Positions 13,438 through 15,957 of a stretch of DNA of 15,957 nucleotides are shown piece after piece. Within the stretch, counting starts at the first letter, position 1. Each line of letters starts with the position of its first letter. A program made the translations under genes and the position numbers. Location: the NCBI GenBank assembly GCA_023146675.1, contig JAGLBQ010000219.1, forward strand, positions 1-15,957, read 5' to 3'. The DNA is from Cocleimonas sp. GTDB taxonomy: Bacteria; Pseudomonadota; Gammaproteobacteria; Thiotrichales; Thiotrichaceae. The notes below the pieces were generated by a model. The model made no database searches. It saw only the letters and a list, made by a program, of their open reading frames with translations, and was not told the origin of the DNA.

Positions 13438-14715
13438 ATGTTTTGGATTTTCGCAATACTACTCATTCTTTTAGCTTTGGCGATGATTTTGCCTCCTCTA
13501 CTCAAAAACACAACGCTAGAAACCGATGCACGCCGTGATCAGAATATACAAATCGCCAAAGAGCAATTAGCAGAGCTTGAAACATCCTATGCTAATAATG
13601 AAATGCAGCAGGAAGACTATTTATCTCGTCGTGATGAGTTAGAACAATCACTTTACTCTGATGTAAGCAGTGATGAAACCAAGATAACCGAGTATGCAAA
13701 GCCAAGCATTATCAGCACTGCATTAATCACTTTAGTTGTCCCCATCATAGCATTTGGCATGTACGCACAATATGGCAATAGCAAAGCACTCGACCCAGAA
13801 ACTGCTAAAACAGCCAGCAATATACCCAAGAAAGCCAATGGCGAACCTGATGTTGATGCAATGGTGTCGGGTCTGCGTAAAAAGTTGGATGCAAACCCAG
13901 ATAATGCTGAAGGTTGGTATATGCTAGGGCGCTCCTATATGGCGCTCAATCGTTTTAAAGATGCAGTCTATTCCTATGAACAGCTCTATAAATTAGAACC
14001 TAATGATGCCAAAATAATGCTATTTTTAGCCGATGCTTCTGCAATGGCTAAAAATGGCGATGTCTCAGGTCGCCCCGCTGAGTTAATCGAGAAATCATTA
14101 GCGCTAATACCCAATAGCGTAACAGGCTTGTGGTTAGGGGGGATGGCTTCATCACAGCAAGGCAATCACACTAAAGCAATTGAACGCTGGACTGCCTTAC
14201 TTCCATTATTAGCAAAGCAACCTGACCAAGCGAGTGAAGTACGCCAACTCATTGCTGAAGCTAAAAAGAAATTATCACCTGACGCTGTTGCCAGCCTACC
14301 AAAAGTCACCAAGAAGATAGAGAGCAAAGTAACTCAAGAGGTTGCAACCACAACACCTAAAGCAGTTGATGCTAAAAGTATCGTCGTAACGATCACCCTA
14401 TCTGAGCATCTTAAAGAAAAGGCTAATGCCAGTGATACTGTATTTGTTTACGCGAAAGCAATGGCAGGACCGCCGATGCCATTGGCAGCAAAGCGTATTC
14501 AGGTAAAAGACTTACCCATTACTATTACCTTAGATGATAGCACTGCAATGATGCCCGCCATGAAATTATCAGGTTTCCCTAAAGTCATTATAGGTGTACG
14601 TATATCCAAAAGTGGCAATGCAATTGGAGTCAATGGTGATTTATACTCAGAGAAGAGAGATATTGCTTTAGGCACTCAGCAGAATCTTGTTATTGACTCA
14701 GTATTACAAAAGTAA
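13438..14715 (+). CDS. ccmI: Cytochrome c maturation protein CcmI (TPR apocytochrome chaperone)
   Basis: CcmI holds apocytochrome c and presents it to the CcmFH lyase. The 425-residue protein starts with a membrane helix (1-21). A cytoplasmic loop follows with the coiled segment LAELETSYANNEM and RRDELEQSL. A second helix is at 91-111, then TPR repeats at about 155-255 (EGWYMLGRSYMALNRF, VTGLWLGGMASSQQGN). The C-terminal periplasmic domain is at 314-420 (VVTITLSEHLKEK, VFVYAKAMAGPPMPLA, MKLSGFPKVIIGVRISKSG), typical of the E. coli CcmH C-terminal half. The start is supported by AGGAA at 13425-13429, eight bases from the ATG. It is the last ccm gene, and adk follows after 25 bases. Confidence 0.94.
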   Translation: MFWIFAILLILLALAMILPPLLKNTTLETDARRDQNIQIAKEQLAELETSYANNEMQQEDYLSRRDELEQSLYSDVSSDETKITEYAKPSIISTALITLVVPIIAFGMYAQYGNSKALDPETAKTASNIPKKANGEPDVDAMVSGLRKKLDANPDNAEGWYMLGRSYMALNRFKDAVYSYEQLYKLEPNDAKIMLFLADASAMAKNGDVSGRPAELIEKSLALIPNSVTGLWLGGMASSQQGNHTKAIERWTALLPLLAKQPDQASEVRQLIAEAKKKLSPDAVASLPKVTKKIESKVTQEVATTTPKAVDAKSIVVTITLSEHLKEKANASDTVFVYAKAMAGPPMPLAAKRIQVKDLPITITLDDSTAMMPAMKLSGFPKVIIGVRISKSGNAIGVNGDLYSEKRDIALGTQQNLVIDSVLQK

Positions 14716-14740
14716 CCACCTACCTAACGGAGATTAACAG

Positions 14741-15412
14741 ATGAATATTCTAGCTTTTGGACCCAATGGAAGCGGCAAAGGAACACAAGGCGCGATTGTT
14801 AAAGAAAAGTATGGCATGGATCATATTGAATCTGGCGCAATTTTTCGCGAGCATATTAAAGGCGGCACAAAGCTAGGCATGAAAGCCAAAGCATTTATAG
14901 AAAGTGGCGACCTTGTTCCTGATGAAATCACTATTCCAATGGTGTTAGAAACACTTGCAAAATCAAAAGAAAAAGGCTGGTTACTGGATGGATTTCCACG
15001 TTCATTAGCACAGGCTGAAGCATTAGATAAAGCATTAAAAGAATCAGGTATGGCACTTGATTATATACTTGAAATCACACTAGATCGTGAAATTGCAAAA
15101 GAACGTATTATGGGGCGTAGACTTTGCGCGAATGATAATAATCACCCTAACCATATTGCATTTGATGCGATTAAACCTGTTGAAAAAGATGGTGAATTAG
15201 TGTGTCGCGTCTGTGCTGGTGAACTTTCAGCTCGTGCTGACGATCAGGACGAAGGTGCAATCAATAAGCGCCATGATATTTATTATGATGAAACCACAGG
15301 AACAATGGCTGCGGTTAATTATTTTAAAAATACAGACTCAAAAATAATAGCGGTTGATGGGTCGAAAGCGATCAAAGCAATATCTGAGGATATTATGGAT
15401 CAGCTAGGTTAA
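14741..15412 (+). CDS. adk: Adenylate kinase, long form with Cys/His LID
   Basis: Adenylate kinase interconverts ATP + AMP and 2 ADP in the cytoplasm. The 223-residue sequence has the P-loop GPNGSGKGT (7-15), the NMP-binding part HIESGAIFREHI, and DGFPRS (83-88). GRRL starts the LID, and later RADDQDEGAINKRHDIYYD carries the conserved Arg and Asp residues. The LID is a variant: it has C129, H135/H138 and a CRVC pair (C155, C158), a plausible Zn or structural metal site as in metal-stabilised adenylate kinases. The common bacterial LID GRRxHxxSGRxYH is absent. I recall close relatives of this form in Desulfovibrio-type and some other proteobacteria. CGGAG (14728-14732) gives a good start eight bases on. 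A strong terminator closes the unit. Confidence 0.93.
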   Translation: MNILAFGPNGSGKGTQGAIVKEKYGMDHIESGAIFREHIKGGTKLGMKAKAFIESGDLVPDEITIPMVLETLAKSKEKGWLLDGFPRSLAQAEALDKALKESGMALDYILEITLDREIAKERIMGRRLCANDNNHPNHIAFDAIKPVEKDGELVCRVCAGELSARADDQDEGAINKRHDIYYDETTGTMAAVNYFKNTDSKIIAVDGSKAIKAISEDIMDQLG

Positions 15413-15430
15413 TACTCTACTACTTCCTCT

Positions 15431-15473
15431 ACCCTAAAACAGGGTAAAAAGCCCGCTAACTGCGGGCTTTTTT
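15431..15473 (+). terminator. Tandem hairpins with rho-independent terminator after adk
   Basis: A small hairpin, ACCCT-AAAAC-AGGGT (15431-15445), is followed by GCCCGC (15451-15456), loop TAACT and GCGGGC (15462-15467), then six T. The A run before the second stem extends its pairing. This ends the ccm-adk transcription unit and separates it from the bufferin gene. Confidence 0.93.
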
Positions 15474-15517
15474 GTTTTTACAAAATTCACTTTTACAATA
15501 AAATACGATGGCTTTGA

Positions 15518-15546
15518 TGCAACCAATTTAATGATTGCTACGTAAT
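15518..15546 (+). promoter_or_regulatory. ECF-sigma-type promoter of the bufferin gene
   Basis: TGCAACC (15518-15524) and CGTAAT (15541-15546) are 16 bases apart. An AAC-containing -35, a 16-base spacer and a CGT/CGA -10 are hallmarks of extracytoplasmic-function sigma promoters. As I recall, metal-responsive bufferin genes in Caulobacter use a GTAACC-N16-CGAA promoter, which this resembles closely. The start would be near 15553, giving a leader of about 50 bases. The matching sigma factor is not in the window. Confidence 0.48.
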
Positions 15547-15564
15547 TGATAGTGCGTTTATCAA
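15546..15564. repeat. Small dyad at the bufferin start point
   Basis: TTGATA (15546-15551) and TATCAA (15559-15564) face each other across seven bases, right at the predicted transcription start. It could be an operator or a leader hairpin. Six-base arms in AT-rich DNA may be chance. Confidence 0.3.
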
Positions 15565-15606
15565 CTTATTACTCTTTTTGAGTCGTATTACTAAAGGAAA
15601 TAAAGA

Positions 15607-15906
15607 ATGAATTCAGTAAAAAAAGTATCTAGCATTGCACTTGCTTCAGCGGCAGCAGCACTACTTCTAACAGGTTGCTCTGCAACAGGATACACTCCTA
15701 CTAAAGCAGCGGGAAAAGCACATAAAGTAAGTATGGGAAAAGTTGAGTGTTCGGGTATTAATGCATGTAAGGGCGCCTCATCCTGTCAAACAGCCAGCAG
15801 TGCTTGCAAAGGTTTAAACAGTTGCAAAGGTAAAGGCTGGATTCCTGAGACTAAAGCTAACTGTCTATCAAAGGGCGGTAAAGTTGGTAAAGCAACTAAA
15901 ATGTAA
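15607..15906 (+). CDS. bufA2: Cys-rich bufferin-type (BufA2-like) copper-binding peptide precursor
   Basis: The 99-residue protein has a signal sequence (basic start, hydrophobic residues 9-22) and a Cys-rich core: C48, C54, C60, C67, C73 and C86. Spacing is near-regular, with repeats of the type ECSGINACKG, SACKG and NSCKGKGW. This pattern belongs to the BufA2 family of bufferins: periplasmic ribosomal peptides whose Cys are modified by an MNIO (DUF692) enzyme, BufB, with BufC as partner, to bind excess copper. Neither partner is in the window; only 51 bases remain after the stop, and their usual place is directly downstream. The signal peptide ends in LTGC (C24), which fits a lipobox, so a lipidated form is possible. 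AGGA (15595-15598) precedes the ATG by eight bases. An ECF-type promoter lies upstream. The family call rests on the Cys pattern by eye. Confidence 0.8.
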   Translation: MNSVKKVSSIALASAAAALLLTGCSATGYTPTKAAGKAHKVSMGKVECSGINACKGASSCQTASSACKGLNSCKGKGWIPETKANCLSKGGKVGKATKM

Positions 15907-15957
15907 TTAAAAGGGCATCCTTCAATTTTTCATATTGGGATAGCTTGTAGAAGCCGC

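Noticed and set aside
1..15957. CRISPR arrays, tRNA/rRNA genes, insertion sequences, prophage
   Set aside because: No regularly spaced repeats, tRNA-like cloverleaf ends, transposase genes or phage genes were seen on either strand.

Overview
The window looks like chromosomal DNA of an AT-rich (by eye about 40% G+C) respiring gammaproteobacterium. Reasons: a complete System I cytochrome c maturation operon in the order ccmABCDEFGHI, an MltA-type lytic transglycosylase, CobO/BtuR and CobB/CbiA for cobalamin, and Gram-negative signal peptides. A free-living methylotroph or sulfur oxidiser (Methylococcales or Thiotrichales type) would fit the Gly/Asn-rich secreted protein and the bufferin-like peptide, but this lineage call is inference. 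All confident genes are on the + strand.

Layout. (1) 1-288: the C-terminal end of an alpha/beta hydrolase cut by the window edge. (2) 393-991: a secreted Gly/Asn-rich protein, possibly related to sulfur globule proteins, with its own promoter and a strong terminator. (3) 1147-2301: mltA. (4) 2436-3713: an unrecognised membrane-anchored long coiled-coil protein. (5) 3714-4268: a long gap. Its left part carries, on the minus strand, a promoter with an OmpR-type tandem repeat, hairpins and a terminator, so I propose a minus-strand small RNA. It also holds a perfect 12-bp inverted repeat. (6) 4269-6175: cobO and cobB, translationally coupled. (7) 6176-7479: a gap with a bulged hairpin, then a short leader ORF coupled by ATGA overlap to an unknown protein made of repeated strand-helix units. 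(8) 7541-14715: the ccm operon. It appears to start from an extended -10 promoter whose start point lies in a run of nine C; most genes overlap by 1-8 bases, and there is a hairpin-rich break before ccmI. (9) 14741-15473: adk, a variant with a Cys/His LID, followed by tandem hairpins forming a terminator. (10) 15518-15906: an ECF-type promoter and a Cys-rich exported peptide of the bufferin (BufA2) type; partner enzymes would lie past the right edge.

How the genes work together. CcmABCDE load heme onto CcmE and release holo-CcmE. CcmG and CcmH keep the apocytochrome CXXCH thiols reduced, CcmI holds the apoprotein, and CcmF with CcmH joins heme to it. CobO and CobB work in corrinoid adenosylation and a,c-diamidation. 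The bufferin is probably a separate, metal-stress-responsive unit behind the adk terminator.

Most promising for novelty: the minus-strand RNA candidate at 3703-3901, the leader-peptide/repeat-protein pair at 6503-7479, the poly-C start site of ccm, and the bufferin with its ECF promoter and possible lipoprotein signal.
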